In this document: positions 10,533-19,627 of the stretch, one piece after another
How positions within the stretch are numbered: the stretch's first letter is position 1
Layout of the letters: each line of letters starts with the position of its first letter
Assembly: GCF_000020125.1 (NCBI RefSeq)
Contig: NC_010681.1
Span: 2,852,001-2,916,000 of the forward strand
Source: Paraburkholderia phytofirmans PsJN
Lineage (GTDB): Bacteria > Pseudomonadota > Gammaproteobacteria > Burkholderiales > Burkholderiaceae
Direction of reading: 5' to 3'
Length of the DNA: 64,000 bases
Notes under the pieces: generated by a model
The model's database searches: none
Seen by the model: the letters and a program-made list of their open reading frames with translations, nothing else
What the model was told of the DNA's origin: nothing
Program-made: the position numbers and the translations under genes

Positions 10533-11435
10533 TCAGGGTTTGCGCGAAGCCGCGGAAGCGTCCGGGGCGGCGCCGCCGGTCGAGCTACGCATGAAGCGGA
10601 AGAACTCGTTGCTCGGATCGACGACGATCACGTCGCCCGGCTTGAAGGTGTTCTTGTACGCCTGCATGCTTTGATAGAACTGGTAGAACTGCGGGTCGCT
10701 GCCATAAGCGTCGGCGGCGATCTGCGCTGCCTTGGCATCGCCCTCGCCCTTGATGGTCTGCGCCTGACGATAACCGTCCGCGAGAATCGCCTGTTGCTGG
10801 CCGATCGCGTCCTGCCTGATCTTGTCGGCCTCGGCGGTGCCCTTCGCGCGTTCGTCGGCCGCGACCTGCTGGCGCGCGGCGATCATGCGCTTGTAGACGG
10901 AGTCCGCCATCGACGCGGGGAAATCGACGCGCGTCAATTGCACGTCGACCACCGACACGCCGAGCGATGCCGCCGCCTTGTCCATCGCGGCACGCGCTTC
11001 GTCGGCGACGGCCTGTTGCCGCGCAAGCGCGTCGGACAGCGTGACCTTCGCGAACGCATCGCCGAGCGCGCCGCGCGACAGCAACGCGAGCCGGTCCGGC
11101 AGACTCTGCGCATCACCGCGGGTTTCGGCCAGCAGCTTGAGCGGATCGGTCACGCGATATTTGAGAACCGGGTTGGCCAGCAGATCGATTTTGTCGGACG
11201 TCACGTAGCGGTCTTCGTCCGGTGCGTCGAGCGACTGGATGCGGTTGTCGACCAGCGTGACGGTTTGCAACGGCGGCGGCAATTTCACATGCAGACCGGG
11301 GCCGAGCAGGCTCGGCGCCGCGTCGCCATGCGAGGACAGTACGGCCATGTGGCGCTGATCGACGACGAACACCATCGACGAAGCGGCGAACAACACGATG
11401 ACGACAGCCACGACGAGCGCAATGATCTTGTTCAT
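10533..11435 (-). CDS. hflC: HflC, SPFH-domain modulator of FtsH protease
   Basis: A 300-residue protein with an N-terminal signal-anchor (residues about 4-24, IIALVVAVVIVLFAASSMVF) and a prohibitin/SPFH domain (VDQRHMAVLSSHG, LLGPGLHVKLP, IQSLDAPDEDRYVT, KYRVTDPLKLL). The long C-terminal helix has the EADKIRQDAIGQQQAIL and GEGDAKAAQIAADAY pattern. HflC forms a large periplasmic cage with HflK around FtsH and limits degradation of membrane substrates. It is 12 bp downstream of hflK. Confidence 0.97.
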   Translation of the reverse strand: MNKIIALVVAVVIVLFAASSMVFVVDQRHMAVLSSHGDAAPSLLGPGLHVKLPPPLQTVTLVDNRIQSLDAPDEDRYVTSDKIDLLANPVLKYRVTDPLKLLAETRGDAQSLPDRLALLSRGALGDAFAKVTLSDALARQQAVADEARAAMDKAAASLGVSVVDVQLTRVDFPASMADSVYKRMIAARQQVAADERAKGTAEADKIRQDAIGQQQAILADGYRQAQTIKGEGDAKAAQIAADAYGSDPQFYQFYQSMQAYKNTFKPGDVIVVDPSNEFFRFMRSSTGGAAPDASAASRKP

Positions 11436-11447
11436 GATGTGCGCTCC

Positions 11448-12848
11448 TTATTGAACGTCGTCTTCGCGCATACGGCTGCGGAAGGAGTCGCGTGAACGCA
11501 GCGGGTCGCTGCCGGATGCGGCCTGGCTGGCCGGCGCGGCGGAGGCGGCAGGCGCCGAGGCCGCCGCGCCGGTTGCGGAGGCAGACGGTGCGGACAAAGG
11601 CGACGCGGCATTGCTCGCCGCTTGCGGCGCGGCAGCGGCCGTGGCGCCTGCAGCCGTGCCCGAGGCGGCGGCAGCGTCGGCGACCCGCTGGCGAGTCTGC
11701 TCGACGAGCTTGTCGAGCGGCAGATACAGCACGTTGTTGCCGCTCTTGCTGTCCACATACACCTTGGTCGTATTCGAATAGATCTGCTGCATGGTGTCCA
11801 GGTACAGGCGCTCGCGAACCACGGCGGGCGCTTTCGAGTACTGCGCGTAGACCTGCTTGAAGCGCTCGGCGTCGCCTTGTGCCTGAGCCACAGTCTTGTC
11901 GCTGTAGGTTTTCGCTTCGTCGATCTGGCGTGCCACGTCGGCTTGCGCGCGCGGCAAAAGATCCGCGGCGTAGGCTTCGGCATCGCGCTTGGCGCGGTCG
12001 TTTTCCTGACGGACTTTGGCGGCGTCGTCGAATGCGGCCTGCACGCGGTCGGGCACCTGCACGCCTTGGATCGTCACACCGGTCACGGCGAGGCCGGACT
12101 GATATTCATCCAGAGATTGCTGGATCGCCGCCATGAGTTGCTGGCGAATTGTTTCGCGATCCTGATAGAGGATGTCATTGGTGCTGCGCGCGCCGACGAT
12201 GCTGCGCACCGCCGCCTGGGCCGCCTGCATCACGCCCTGATCGGGATCGACGCTGCGAAACAGATAGTCGGTCGGCTTCTTCACCTGATATTGCACGGCG
12301 AAGCGCACATCGACGATGTCCGCGTCGTGCGTGAGCATCGACGCGTCTTTCACATTCGCGAGACGCACCACGTTGTTGCGGCCGACTTCCACCTGGCGGA
12401 TCTGGCCGATATTGACGAGCTCATGCGCTTCGAACGGATACGGCAGACGCCAGTGCACACCCTGTCCCGCCGTGTAGCGATACTTGCCGAACTGCATCAC
12501 CACGCCGGCCTGGCCGTCCTGCACGACGAACACGCCGCTGCCGAGATAAATGGCCAGCAGCACGCCGATCACGATGCCCACGCCGATGCGCGCGCTACGA
12601 CCGTTGTCGGGACGGCCGCCGCCCGCACCGCCGCCCTTGCGGCCGAACACCCGGCTCAAACGACGGTTGAAATCGCGCCACATCTCGTCGAGATCAGGCG
12701 GGCCCTCGCCGTCTTTGGTCGGCGGACGCTTCGGCTCGTTGGGACGTTGCCGGTCGCCATTGCCGTCTCCCCGGCCCCAGCCCGGATCGTTCAGTGACAG
12801 CATGGTGCGCATGCGCAGCCAGATACTCCGCTCGTTGTAATCGTTCAC
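11448..12848 (-). CDS. hflK: HflK, SPFH-domain modulator of FtsH protease
   Basis: A 466-residue partner of HflC. It has a Gly/Pro/Asp-rich N-terminus (WGRGDGNGDRQRP), the family FGRKGGGAGGG linker, a transmembrane segment at about 89-111 (GVGIVIGVLLAIYLGSGVFVV) and an SPFH domain (VQDGQAGVVMQFGKY, WRLPYPFEAHELVN). The C-terminal 80 residues are Ala/Ser/Pro-rich and end with RSRDSFRSRMRED; they look disordered. The start is a GTG; internal ATGs at 12812 and 12803 are alternatives. It is translated just before hflC and follows hflX in the hfq operon. Confidence 0.96.
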   Translation of the reverse strand: MNDYNERSIWLRMRTMLSLNDPGWGRGDGNGDRQRPNEPKRPPTKDGEGPPDLDEMWRDFNRRLSRVFGRKGGGAGGGRPDNGRSARIGVGIVIGVLLAIYLGSGVFVVQDGQAGVVMQFGKYRYTAGQGVHWRLPYPFEAHELVNIGQIRQVEVGRNNVVRLANVKDASMLTHDADIVDVRFAVQYQVKKPTDYLFRSVDPDQGVMQAAQAAVRSIVGARSTNDILYQDRETIRQQLMAAIQQSLDEYQSGLAVTGVTIQGVQVPDRVQAAFDDAAKVRQENDRAKRDAEAYAADLLPRAQADVARQIDEAKTYSDKTVAQAQGDAERFKQVYAQYSKAPAVVRERLYLDTMQQIYSNTTKVYVDSKSGNNVLYLPLDKLVEQTRQRVADAAAASGTAAGATAAAAPQAASNAASPLSAPSASATGAAASAPAASAAPASQAASGSDPLRSRDSFRSRMREDDVQ

Positions 12849-12897
12849 CTGTGTTCGTTCACCAGAGTAGACAGCGGGTCAGTGCAATTGGAACGGG

Positions 12898-14112
12898 TCA
12901 GTGCCCGAGTTCTGGGACCTTGCGGTCGTCGCGTGGTGCTGCCGACCGGTCTTCTTCCGAGAGATCGACCAGCGTTTCGGGAAGAGGTTCGGCAGTAGCG
13001 ATTTCAGCGATGGCAGCGCGCAGTGTGTCCAGCCCTTGCCCCGTGCGCGCGCTCAAAAAGACGCGCGAAATATTACCATACTCATCCCTTTCAACCGCGT
13101 CCCCACGGGCCGCCAACTCCGGCACCGCGTCGATCTTGTTGAAGACCAGCACCTGGCGGATCGTGTCTGCACCGATTGCGTGCAATACCTCGTTCACCTG
13201 ATCGATCTGGTCGAGCCGCACCGCGCTCGATGCATCGACCACGTGCAGCAGCAGGTCGGCATGAATGGTTTCCTCGAGCGTGGCGCGAAATGCCGCCACC
13301 AGCTGGTGAGGCAGTTCGCGGATAAAACCGACCGTATCCGACACCACCACCTGCCCCGCTTCGTCGCCGAGATAGACGCGCCGCGAGGTGGTATCCAACG
13401 TCGCGAACAACTGGTCGGCGGCGTACGCCTGAGCCTTGGTGAGCGCGTTGAAGAGCGTGGACTTGCCCGCGTTCGTGTAACCGACCAGCGACACCGACAT
13501 GGTCTGATTGCGGCTGCGCGCGCGGCGCTGCGTGCCGTGCTGACGACGCAGTTTCTCGAGCCGTGTCTTGAGCGCCTTGATGCGCTCGCCGATCAAACGA
13601 CGGTCTGTTTCAAGCTGCGTTTCGCCAGGGCCGCGCAAACCGATACCGCCTTTTTGCCGCTCCAGGTGGGTCCATGCGCGGATTAGCCGCGTCGACAGAT
13701 ACTGCAGTTGCGCGAGTTCCACCTGCAGTTTGCCTTCATGGCTGCGGGCGCGTTGCGCAAAAATGTCGAGGATCAGACTGGTGCGATCGATCACGCGCCG
13801 ATTAAGCGCTTGCTCCAGATTGCGCTGCTGCGCAGGCGCCAGAGCGTGATTGAAAATGACGAGTTCGATGTCGTTCGCCTCACACGCAAGACGCAGTTCT
13901 TCGGCCTTGCCGCTGCCGACGAACATCTTGGCATCGGGACTGGACCGGCGCCCGGTGAGGGTGACTAAGGGATTCGCGCCCGCGCTTTGCGCGAGCAAGC
14001 TGAGTTCTTCCAGACTGGCTTCGAAATCGATCTTACCGAAGTCGATGCCGACAAGCGCTGCATTGATCAAATTGGAGGGTATCAAAGTGAGGCGGCCGGA
14101 AGTAATCGCCAA
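12898..14112 (-). CDS. hflX: Ribosome-associated GTPase HflX
   Basis: A 404-residue Obg-HflX superfamily GTPase. The N-terminal HflX domain has the glycine-rich VTLTGRRSSPDAKMFVG and VIFNHALAPAQQRNLEQAL signatures. A coiled linker with GGIGLRGPGETQLETDRR precedes the G domain: G1 GYTNAGKSTLFNAL, G3 DTVGFIRELPHQLV, G4 NKID. HflX splits stalled 70S ribosomes, notably in heat shock. The TTG at 14112 is the first start; the conserved sequence begins around LINAALVGIDFGK, so a later start is possible. hfq ends 30 bp upstream, giving hfq-hflX-hflK-hflC as in E. coli. Confidence 0.97.
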   Translation of the reverse strand: MAITSGRLTLIPSNLINAALVGIDFGKIDFEASLEELSLLAQSAGANPLVTLTGRRSSPDAKMFVGSGKAEELRLACEANDIELVIFNHALAPAQQRNLEQALNRRVIDRTSLILDIFAQRARSHEGKLQVELAQLQYLSTRLIRAWTHLERQKGGIGLRGPGETQLETDRRLIGERIKALKTRLEKLRRQHGTQRRARSRNQTMSVSLVGYTNAGKSTLFNALTKAQAYAADQLFATLDTTSRRVYLGDEAGQVVVSDTVGFIRELPHQLVAAFRATLEETIHADLLLHVVDASSAVRLDQIDQVNEVLHAIGADTIRQVLVFNKIDAVPELAARGDAVERDEYGNISRVFLSARTGQGLDTLRAAIAEIATAEPLPETLVDLSEEDRSAAPRDDRKVPELGH

Positions 14113-14142
14113 CGGGCGACGTTACGCCGGCCGCGACGGGGG

Positions 14143-14379
14143 TTAGGACTGTTCAGAATCCGGGTGGAAATTCACCGGACGGGCTGGCACGACTGTCGAG
14201 ATTGCGTGCTTGTAAACCATCTGGGTGACCGTATTCCGGAGCAACACGACGTACTGGTCGAACGATTCGATGTTCCCTTGAAGCTTGATGCCGTTGACCA
14301 GATAGATCGACACCGGCACATGCTCTTTACGCAGTGCGTTCAAAAACGGGTCTTGTAACAATTGCCCTTTGTTGCTCAT
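14143..14379 (-). CDS. hfq: RNA chaperone Hfq
   Basis: A 78-residue Sm-like protein. Sm1 is visible as [20 protein letters not shown] and Sm2 as [13 protein letters not shown]; the N-terminal helix [15 protein letters not shown] carries the Gln and Phe residues that line the proximal U-binding face. The C-terminal tail is short ([14 protein letters not shown]), as is usual in beta-proteobacteria. It forms a hexamer that pairs small RNAs with mRNAs. It is the first gene of the hfq-hflX-hflK-hflC run, 153 bp after der. Confidence 0.98.
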   Translation of the reverse strand: MSNKGQLLQDPFLNALRKEHVPVSIYLVNGIKLQGNIESFDQYVVLLRNTVTQMVYKHAISTVVPARPVNFHPDSEQS

Positions 14380-14532
14380 AGCAAACTCCGTATTTTTTTG
14401 CAGGTTGACTTAATTGACGAGGAAGAAAAAGAGATCCACCGTCAACCGCTACACTATAGCCGATTTTCATTTTTGCGCGGCAGGCCTGGCCAGGCGGCCA
14501 AAGCCAGCACACACGCGGGTTTCAGCCTGGAA

Positions 14533-15870
14533 TTAGCCTTTATCCGCGTAAGGGTTCGTCGACGATCTGAACTCTATGCGCAATGGAGTCCCAGTCAGCT
14601 TGAAAGTTTCCCGGAAGCGGTTTTCCAGGTACCGTTTGTACGTTTCGGTGATCGCGTCGAGCGCGTTGCCGTGAATCACGATGATCGGCGGATTCTGTCC
14701 ACCCTGGTGCGCGTAACGCAGTTTCGGGCGCACCGGACCGCGTCGGCGCGGCTGCTGGAATTCGACGGCATCGATCAGCGCGCGCGTGAGCTTCGGCGTC
14801 GGCAGCTTGGCCATGGCGGCTGCGTAGGCGTCGTCGACCGAACGCATCAACGGGCCGATCCCGGTTTTTTCCGCGGCGGAAATGAAATGGAATTTGGCGA
14901 AGTCGAGAAATTTTAGTTTGCGCTCGAGGTCCGCTTTGGTGCGCTCGCGCACATGCGGATCGAGACCGTCCCACTTGTTCACGCCCACCACCAGCGCACG
15001 GCCCTGCTCCACCACGAAGCCGGCAATGTGCGCGTCCTGCTCCGAAATGTCCTGGCGCGCGTCGAGCAGCAGGATCACGACGTTGGCGTCGGAGATCGAC
15101 TGCAGCGTCTTCACCACCGAGAACTTCTCGATCGCTTCGAACACCTTGCCGCGGCGGCGCAAACCTGCCGTGTCGATCAGCGTGTACGGCTTGCCGCCGC
15201 GTTCGAAATCGACGTAGATCGAATCGCGCGTGGTGCCCGGCATGTCGAACGCGATCACGCGCTCTTCGCCCACCAGCGCATTGATCAACGTCGACTTGCC
15301 GACATTCGGACGCCCGACGATCGCGATCTTCACGCCGCGCGTCTGCTTCTCTTCGTCGCTTTCTTCCGGCTGGCCGGCGTACGCGACTTCGAGCGCCTCG
15401 TTGATCATTTCGGTGACGCCGTCGCCATGCGCCGCGGAAATCGCGCGCGGGTCGCCGAGACCGAGCTCGTAGAAGTCGGCGGCGACGTTGCTGTACTTCA
15501 TGCCCTCCGCCTTGTTGACGACCAGGAAGATCGGCCGGCCGACCTTGCGCAGATAGTCGGCAATCGACTTGTCCTGCGGCGCGAGGCCATTGCGACCATC
15601 GACGATAAACACGACGATGTCCGATTCCTCGACCGCCTGACGGGTTTGACGCGCCATTTCGTGCAGGATGCCGTCTTTCGCGACCGGTTCGAAACCGCCG
15701 GTATCGACGACCAGATACGGCCGATCGCCGGCTCGCCCTTCGCCGTAATGGCGATCGCGCGTGAGACCGGGCAGGTCGGCAACCAGCGCGTCGCGCGTGC
15801 GCGTGAGCCGGTTGAACAGCGTGGATTTCCCCACATTGGGGCGCCCGACGAGGGCAATAACGGGTTTCAT
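14533..15870 (-). CDS. der: Ribosome biogenesis GTPase Der (EngA)
   Basis: A 445-residue double GTPase needed for 50S maturation. G-domain 1 has [17 protein letters not shown] at residues 6-22, [12 protein letters not shown] and [10 protein letters not shown]-domain 2 repeats [17 protein letters not shown] near residue 187, with [26 protein letters not shown] and NKWDGL. The C-terminal KH-like domain begins around [11 protein letters not shown]. In E. coli der follows bamB directly. Here 455 bp and a terminator separate them, so der should have its own promoter. Confidence 0.98.
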   Translation of the reverse strand: MKPVIALVGRPNVGKSTLFNRLTRTRDALVADLPGLTRDRHYGEGRAGDRPYLVVDTGGFEPVAKDGILHEMARQTRQAVEESDIVVFIVDGRNGLAPQDKSIADYLRKVGRPIFLVVNKAEGMKYSNVAADFYELGLGDPRAISAAHGDGVTEMINEALEVAYAGQPEESDEEKQTRGVKIAIVGRPNVGKSTLINALVGEERVIAFDMPGTTRDSIYVDFERGGKPYTLIDTAGLRRRGKVFEAIEKFSVVKTLQSISDANVVILLLDARQDISEQDAHIAGFVVEQGRALVVGVNKWDGLDPHVRERTKADLERKLKFLDFAKFHFISAAEKTGIGPLMRSVDDAYAAAMAKLPTPKLTRALIDAVEFQQPRRRGPVRPKLRYAHQGGQNPPIIVIHGNALDAITETYKRYLENRFRETFKLTGTPLRIEFRSSTNPYADKG

Positions 15871-16265
15871 CAGATGTTGTTCACGGTGAAACGCGGGATC
15901 GAAATCGACCGGCCGCGTAGCGACGCCATGCGGCCGCTACACGGCAGCGTTTGACGAAAATTATCACGAATTCGGCCAGCCCCGGATGTGCTGTCAATAT
16001 GCACGTCCGGGCGGACGGGGGTTTGGCTGTATGGGCGACGCCAGCGGGCCGCCAGATTCAGTCTTTACTGCTCGACGGCTCGCACGCCGGTTCGAATACG
16101 ATTCTCTGCGGTATTGGCGAAGATGCCGCCGAGGGTGGTGCCGCAAGCACCCACCGATGGCCACGTGGGCCGTACGCCATGTCTGATCCGACTCGCCGGA
16201 CCAGCCAGTCCGGCGGAATTCTTTTGCTTACTCTGCCCTGCAACTTCAACTCAAACTAGCACTTA
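15871..16265. other. Unusually long gap between bamB and der
   Basis: This 395-bp stretch separates two genes that are usually adjacent. The bamB terminator (16266-16302) lies at its right end, so the der promoter must be inside it. A perfect TTGACA occurs on the minus strand (RC of 15992-15997), but no good -10 lies 16-18 bp downstream; a GATAAT-like box (RC of about 15959-15966) is 27 bp away. No conserved small gene, RNA gene or repeat is recognisable. Confidence 0.5.
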
Positions 16266-16302
16266 CAAAAATGCGTGCGGCCGGCAAAGCCGGCCTGCAC
16301 GC
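16266..16302 (-). terminator. Intrinsic terminator downstream of bamB
   Basis: A strong hairpin, GCGTGC-GGCCGGC (16273-16285) with GCCGGCC-T-GCACGC (16289-16302), loop AAA, with one bulged base. On the minus strand it is followed by ATTTTTGT (RC of 16265-16272). It lies 24 bp beyond the bamB stop and should separate bamB from der. Confidence 0.78.
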
Positions 16303-16325
16303 CAGACGGCGATTGCCGCGCGCGA

Positions 16326-17471
16326 TTAGCGCGGGCGGTAGCCGTACAGGTCACCGTCGTGCGTGAGCACCACCAGCGTTTCGCCGGCGAGTACCGGTGC
16401 CGCCGTAATCGGGCTGCCGTCGGTCTTCACGCGCGCGACGAGCGTGCCGTCGTCGCGGGACAGGAAGTGCACGTAACCCTGATAGTCGCCCAGCACGGCT
16501 GCGTGACCCAGAATGAACGGCACGCTCAGGTCGCGATTCTTTAGCTTGTCGTTCTTCCACAGCAACGCACCGCTGTTGGTATCGAACGCCGACACCACCG
16601 ACCAGTCGTCCGCCGCGACTACGGCGCGATCATCCTGCGCCAGACCGCTCGTGCTCGAGAACGCCTTCTCCCAGACGGCACGGCCCGAGTTCGCGTCGAA
16701 ACAGCCAATCTGGCCCTGGAACGTCACCGCGCAGGTTTCCGAACCGACCAGCGTGGGCGGTCCGGTCACGTCGTTGATGCGCTCGACTTCCGTCACGCCC
16801 TTCGGATAGGACACCGGCGTTTGCCAGTAGTTGTCGCCCGTCTGCACGTTGATCGCGGCAAACGCGCCGCCAGGGAAACCGGCCAGCACGGCTGCGTCGC
16901 CCGCGAACGTCATGCCCGACGACACGCGCAGATTGAGCGGCACCGCGCGATTGCGGTAGTTCCACTTCTGCTCGCCGGTTTGCGCGTTGAACGCGGTGAT
17001 CTGGCCGTCGACCGTACGCACCACCACGAGACCATTGCCGACGAGCGGCGGCGAAATGATTTCGCCCGGCGCCTTGGCGGTCCAGAGTTGCTTGCCGTCC
17101 GCGCCGAGCACGTAGACGTCGCCCTTCAGGCCGCCGACTGCTGTCAACGTACCGTCGCTGCCAACGCCCGCCGAGAGGTCGTCGTGGAGCTTGACGCGCC
17201 AGACGTCCTGACCGGTCTGCGCGTCGATCTTCGCAACCGAACCGTTCGCGCCAGCCGCGTACACCGCATTGCCCACCGCGACCGGCGAGAACAGGTAACG
17301 GCCGGCCTTACCGACGCTTGCCTTCCAGGCCTGCTGCACGTCCAGCACGGGTTTGAACTCGGTGAGCGGCGTGGGCACGCGGCGCTCGTCTTTCGTGGAT
17401 GAGCAAGCCGCCATGGTGAGCACGGTCATCGCACAGGCAACGGGCACAGCGTAACGTTTCAGCAGATTCAT
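16326..17471 (-). CDS. bamB: Outer membrane assembly lipoprotein BamB
   Basis: A 381-residue lipoprotein with a signal peptide and lipobox LTMAACSS, with the acylated Cys at residue 23 when the ATG at 17471 is used (an in-frame start at 17486 adds five residues). The mature protein is an eight-bladed PQQ-type beta-propeller with repeated blades such as VYAAGANGSVAKIDAQTGQD, VDGQITAFNAQTGEQKW and DANSGRAVWEKAF. BamB binds BamA in the outer-membrane beta-barrel assembly machine. It follows yfgM, and a terminator lies just downstream. Confidence 0.96.
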   Translation of the reverse strand: MNLLKRYAVPVACAMTVLTMAACSSTKDERRVPTPLTEFKPVLDVQQAWKASVGKAGRYLFSPVAVGNAVYAAGANGSVAKIDAQTGQDVWRVKLHDDLSAGVGSDGTLTAVGGLKGDVYVLGADGKQLWTAKAPGEIISPPLVGNGLVVVRTVDGQITAFNAQTGEQKWNYRNRAVPLNLRVSSGMTFAGDAAVLAGFPGGAFAAINVQTGDNYWQTPVSYPKGVTEVERINDVTGPPTLVGSETCAVTFQGQIGCFDANSGRAVWEKAFSSTSGLAQDDRAVVAADDWSVVSAFDTNSGALLWKNDKLKNRDLSVPFILGHAAVLGDYQGYVHFLSRDDGTLVARVKTDGSPITAAPVLAGETLVVLTHDGDLYGYRPR

Positions 17472-17557
17472 CGGTGGACGAAGCATTCAGGAAATTAATT
17501 AAAGGAGAGCGGTTGGTCGTTGCACGCGGCGCCGATTGCGGCGCTCATATGCGGCGA

Positions 17558-18187
17558 TCAGCCGCCCAGCGCGTCCAGCTTGAACTGAATCAACTGGCGT
17601 GCGGAGCTATCGTTTTTCGACAGCGAGTCGAGCGCGAGCTTGTAGGCCGCGCGTGCATCGTCACGCTTGCCTTGAGCGGCGAGCAGATCGCCGCGGCCGT
17701 TCGCCACGATGCCCTTGAACGCGTCGGATTGCGGTTCGGCTAGCAACGCGAGGCCCTGGTCGTAAGCCTTGTCGTCGAGCAGCAGCGAAGCGAGACGCAG
17801 CTTGGCGATCTGCTTGAACTCGTCATCTTTCGCGTGATCGATGGTCCATTGCAGTTGTGCCTTCGCGGCGGCTTCGTCGCCCGCGGCGTACAGCGCCTTG
17901 GCGGCGCCCAGCGCAGTCATTTGCGCATACGCGGTGCGGCTGAACTTGTCTTCCATGTCGGTGGCGACGCGCGTGATCTTCGCCTTGTCGCCGGACGCCA
18001 CGGCTTGCTGGACCTGGTCATACAGCACGGCGGCTTCCGCCGCCTGGCGCCGTTGCCAGAAATTCCAGCCGTTCCAGCCGGCCGCGGCCACCAGTGCCAC
18101 CAGCACGATCCATGTGGTTGCATTACCCCACTGCGTCCACCATGCCTTCAGACTTTCAATCGATTCTTGTTCGTCGTGGTAACTCAT
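17558..18187 (-). CDS. YfgM-family tetratricopeptide membrane protein
   Basis: A 209-residue protein with a short cytoplasmic N-terminus (SYHDEQESIESLKAWW), one transmembrane segment at about 25-43 (TWIVLVALVAAAGWNGW) and a periplasmic TPR-like region (AKLRLASLLLDDKAYDQGLA, NGRGDLLAAQGKRDDARAAY). This is the YfgM architecture. In E. coli YfgM is an ancillary partner of SecYEG and PpiD that passes proteins to periplasmic chaperones. It lies between hisS and bamB, as in enterobacteria, which supports the name. Confidence 0.93.
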   Translation of the reverse strand: MSYHDEQESIESLKAWWTQWGNATTWIVLVALVAAAGWNGWNFWQRRQAAEAAVLYDQVQQAVASGDKAKITRVATDMEDKFSRTAYAQMTALGAAKALYAAGDEAAAKAQLQWTIDHAKDDEFKQIAKLRLASLLLDDKAYDQGLALLAEPQSDAFKGIVANGRGDLLAAQGKRDDARAAYKLALDSLSKNDSSARQLIQFKLDALGG

Positions 18188-18265
18188 TGCCCGGCGATTT
18201 CCTCTTTCTTGCTACGTGTGCGTGTCGAATCCGATTGGCGCCCAACCGGCTCGACGACATCGCGA

Positions 18266-19606
18266 TCAGTCGTCGCCGTCTTCGGCGGTTGCAACCATCG
18301 CATTGATTAGAAATTCGGTCAAGTCTTCGGCCGGCACGTTTTGTTGCTCGTTTTTACCGCCGTTAGCATTTGTATCGCGCAGCGGTTTCACGCCGACCGT
18401 GCCGTTGGCGATCTCGTCTTCGCCGAGCACCACCGCGAACGCGGCGCCGCTTGCGTCGGCACGCTTCATCTGCGATTTGAAGCTGGCCGTTTGACCGTCG
18501 GCGCTGCAATGCAGGATCACATCGAGGCCGGTGTCGCGCAGACGCTCGGCGATGATGAAGGCCTGCTCGCGCGCCGCGTCGCCCTGATGGACCACGTACA
18601 CGTCGCAACCTTCGTCTTCCGGCACGAGCTGCTCTTCTTTCAGCAACTCGAGGATCCGCTCGATGCCCATTGCCCAGCCGCATGCCGCCGTGGGCTTGCC
18701 GCCGAGCTGTTCGATCAGCGGATCATAACGGCCGCCCGCCGCGACGGTGCCTTGCGCGCCGAGCTTGTCGGTCACCCATTCGAACACGGTCAGATTGTAG
18801 TAATCGAGACCGCGCACGAGACGCGGATTGATCGTAAACGGGATGTTGTTCGCCTTCAGAATGCGCTGCAAACCTTCGAAGTGCGCGCGCGATTCTTCGC
18901 CGAGAAAATCGATCAGCTTGGGCGCGTTCTGCGCGACTTCCTGCATGGCCGGATTCTTCGTGTCCAGCACGCGCAGCGGGTTCGTGTAGAGACGGCGTTT
19001 CGCTTCCTCGTCGAGCACGTCCATGTGCTTTTCGAGGTGCGCGATCAATTCCACACGATGCGCCGCGCGTTCTTCCGCGAGGCCCAGCGAGTTGATTTCG
19101 AGCTTGATACCCATCAGTCCGAGGTCGTCCCACAGACGCTGGCACATCATGATGATTTCAGCGTCGGCGTCCGGACCGGCAAAGCCGAGCGCTTCCACGC
19201 CGACCTGATGAAACTGGCGATAACGGCCGCGCTGCGGACGCTCGTGACGGAACATCGGGCCGATGTACCACAGGCGCTTCGGACCGTCGTACAGCATGTT
19301 GTGTTCAATCGCCGCGCGCACCACCGCTGCCGTGTTTTCCGGGCGCATGGTCAGATTTTCACCGTTCAACGCGTCGGTAAAGCTGTACATCTCTTTCTCG
19401 ACGATGTCGGTCACTTCGCCGATACCGCGCTTGAACAGCTGCGTATGCTCGACGATCGGCGTACGAATATTCTGGTATCCGTACGAACGCAGCATCGACT
19501 TGACGGTCGTTTCGAAAAATTCCCACAGCCCGGCTTCCTGCGGAAGGATGTCGTTCATGCCCTTCACGCCGGAGAGTTTTTCGAGCTTTTTCTTCTGTTC
19601 AGTCAT
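18266..19606 (-). CDS. hisS: Histidyl-tRNA synthetase
   Basis: A 446-residue class II synthetase. The N-terminus [20 protein letters not shown] is typical. Motif 2 contains [14 protein letters not shown] and [16 protein letters not shown]; the histidine-specific segment is [15 protein letters not shown], and motif 3 is [11 protein letters not shown]-terminal anticodon domain carries [16 protein letters not shown]. It charges tRNA-His in the cytoplasm. The C-terminus has an extra hydrophilic [10 protein letters not shown] stretch. It sits between ispG (21 bp) and yfgM (78 bp). Confidence 0.98.
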   Translation of the reverse strand: MTEQKKKLEKLSGVKGMNDILPQEAGLWEFFETTVKSMLRSYGYQNIRTPIVEHTQLFKRGIGEVTDIVEKEMYSFTDALNGENLTMRPENTAAVVRAAIEHNMLYDGPKRLWYIGPMFRHERPQRGRYRQFHQVGVEALGFAGPDADAEIIMMCQRLWDDLGLMGIKLEINSLGLAEERAAHRVELIAHLEKHMDVLDEEAKRRLYTNPLRVLDTKNPAMQEVAQNAPKLIDFLGEESRAHFEGLQRILKANNIPFTINPRLVRGLDYYNLTVFEWVTDKLGAQGTVAAGGRYDPLIEQLGGKPTAACGWAMGIERILELLKEEQLVPEDEGCDVYVVHQGDAAREQAFIIAERLRDTGLDVILHCSADGQTASFKSQMKRADASGAAFAVVLGEDEIANGTVGVKPLRDTNANGGKNEQQNVPAEDLTEFLINAMVATAEDGDD

Positions 19607-19627
19607 CTGTATTTCGAGAGCCGATAT

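Noticed and set aside
15992..15997. Perfect TTGACA on the minus strand as the der -35 box
   Set aside because: No acceptable -10 hexamer lies 16-18 bp downstream; the nearest AT-rich box is 27 bp away.
16089..16098. GGTTCGAATA, like a tRNA T-loop
   Set aside because: The flanking bases do not form a T-stem, and no acceptor stem or anticodon arm can be built around it on either strand.
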